Positions 21,413-22,106 of a stretch of DNA of 22,106 nt are shown piece after piece; within the stretch, counting starts at the first letter, position 1; the number at the start of each line of letters is the position of its first letter. Source of the DNA: a virus; the IMG/VR virus record IMGVR_UViG_3300047661_000106, positions 1-22,106 of that record; one strand, 5' to 3'. A program made the position numbers and the translations under genes. A model generated the notes under the pieces. That model saw only the letters and a program-made list of their open reading frames with translations. It did not search any database and was not told the origin of the DNA.

Positions 21413-21428
21413 ATTATCTAATACTCCA

Positions 21429-22106
21429 ATGAAAACTAATGATGAAATCAGGCGTGAAAACGCTAGAAAATTGCGTGATAGCTCAGGAGGCAACACCTCC
21501 TTCGCTGCGCTGATTGATCGTGAACCGACCCAGATCAGCCGCATTATTGGTAAAAATCCCACAAAGAAAATCGGCGACGATTTAGCTCGGTATATGGAAA
21601 AGTGTTTTTCTCTTCCTGCTGGTTGGTTAGATCAAGAACATCAAAAAACGAACATTGCGCCAATCCAAAATGTTATTGATACAGACCAAAAAATACGATT
21701 AGTACCCGTTATATCGTGGGTTCAGGCGGGGGCATGGACTGAAATCGGCTACTCCGAGGTAGATGTGAGTTTATTAGAAAATTACCCATGCCCGGTTCCT
21801 TGCGGGCCATTGACTTACATATTGAGGGTCATAGGCGATTCAATGATCACGGAATACAATCCAGGCGATCTTATCTTCGTCGATCCTGAGATTGCACCTG
21901 TACATGGGGATGATGTCGTTGCTCTTCTGCTGGATTCAGGCGAGACAACGTTCAAACGGTTTATTGAGGATGGAGGGAGCAGATTTTTGAAGGCGCTTAA
22001 TCCAAACTGGCCCGAGCCCTATTTGAAAATAAACGGCAATTGTTCCATCATCGGAACAGTCATTTTTTCTGGTAAATCAAGGCACTTCCGTATTTCCACT
22101 TATTAA
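21429..22106 (+). CDS. Phage repressor, HTH plus S24 self-cleaving domain
   Basis: 225 aa, ending at the window edge with its stop. It is the CI-like switch that holds the element silent until RecA-promoted self-cleavage after DNA damage. The N-terminal HTH covers about 8-45 (FAALIDREPTQISRIIG). The S24 domain has the Ala100-Gly101 cleavage site in VISWVQAGAW, the nucleophile Ser138 in RVIGDSM and Lys176 in ETTFKRF; the pattern YNPGDLIFVDP is diagnostic. The catalytic residues are all present, so it should be SOS-inducible. The Shine-Dalgarno before the ATG at 21429 is weak. No Cro-like gene faces it; the next gene on the other side is the initiator operon. Confidence 0.92.
   Translation: MKTNDEIRRENARKLRDSSGGNTSFAALIDREPTQISRIIGKNPTKKIGDDLARYMEKCFSLPAGWLDQEHQKTNIAPIQNVIDTDQKIRLVPVISWVQAGAWTEIGYSEVDVSLLENYPCPVPCGPLTYILRVIGDSMITEYNPGDLIFVDPEIAPVHGDDVVALLLDSGETTFKRFIEDGGSRFLKALNPNWPEPYLKINGNCSIIGTVIFSGKSRHFRISTY

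Larger units (their letters stand above)
4388..22106. mobile_element. Prophage or prophage-derived contractile tail element, incomplete in window
   Basis: The element runs from just upstream of dusA to beyond the right edge. It has lambdoid-style control (S24 repressor, replication initiator, Q antiterminator, lysis cassette) joined to a Mu/SfV-type contractile tail and an invertible fibre switch. No integrase, transposase, terminase, portal, protease or capsid gene is seen. The exact left edge is not resolved: the first clearly foreign item is the invertase terminator at about 4490. An integrase and the far attachment site would be expected to the right of the repressor if insertion was by a dusA-type tyrosine recombinase. 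Confidence 0.9.

Noticed and set aside
21362-21562. 66-codon minus-strand frame as a Cro candidate
   Set aside because: Lies upstream of and antisense to the repressor 5' end and has no HTH pattern; it is a shadow.
1-22106. CRISPR arrays, tRNA or rRNA genes, insertion sequences
   Set aside because: No spaced repeat array, no cloverleaf with a T-arm consensus and no transposase or terminal inverted repeats were seen on either strand.

Overview
The window reads as an enterobacterial chromosome (order Enterobacterales). Its left 4.4 kb carries dnaB, qorA, pspG and dusA in the order and orientations of the Escherichia coli dusA-pspG-qorA-dnaB block. From about position 4,400 to the right edge it is a prophage or prophage-derived element that continues beyond the window. 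The protein sequences fit a Sodalis-like or related insect-associated enterobacterium, but that is inference from general resemblance; the sequence alone cannot settle the genus.

Host part (1-4387): replicative helicase dnaB (minus), quinone reductase qorA (plus, with a textbook terminator), phage-shock gene pspG (minus, with a near-consensus sigma-54 promoter) and tRNA-dihydrouridine synthase dusA (minus). The foreign DNA begins immediately upstream of the dusA start. The 5' end of dusA is a known integration hot spot.

Phage part, read right to left because nearly all genes are on the minus strand. An S24-type repressor (plus) faces the early operon across a perfect 33-bp palindrome that overlaps both promoters. 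The early operon is very short: a 31-codon ORF, a replication initiator with iteron-like repeats inside it, and a Q-type antiterminator. Then come a strong terminator (candidate target of Q) and a full lysis cassette: a dual-start holin, a SAR endolysin, an inner-membrane spanin and an embedded outer-membrane spanin lipoprotein. A lambdoid phage would next have terminase, portal and capsid genes. Here there are none: after one unknown gene the map goes straight to a head-tail connector and a complete Mu/SfV-type contractile tail (terminator, gp38-like, sheath, tube, chaperone with a -1 frameshift, tape measure with a lytic transglycosylase domain, gpN, hub, spike, gp46, gp47, gp48, fibre).

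The fibre end is an invertible DNA switch of about 1.8 kb. Two inverted crossover sites of the Gin/Hin type lie in the same codons of the active fibre gene (minus) and of a silent alternative fibre C-terminus (plus). Each fibre end is followed by its own small paired gene, and the two small genes meet tail to tail. The serine invertase that should drive the switch lies just outside it and has lost its middle, so the switch is probably frozen unless another invertase acts in trans.

Taken together, the layout is a repressor-controlled, Q-activated, lysis-equipped contractile tail without a head module, with a fibre switch at its end. This is what a phage-tail-like bacteriocin (R-type tailocin, as in carotovoricin Er) would look like. 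A simply defective prophage with head genes deleted, or head genes moved beyond the window, remains possible.
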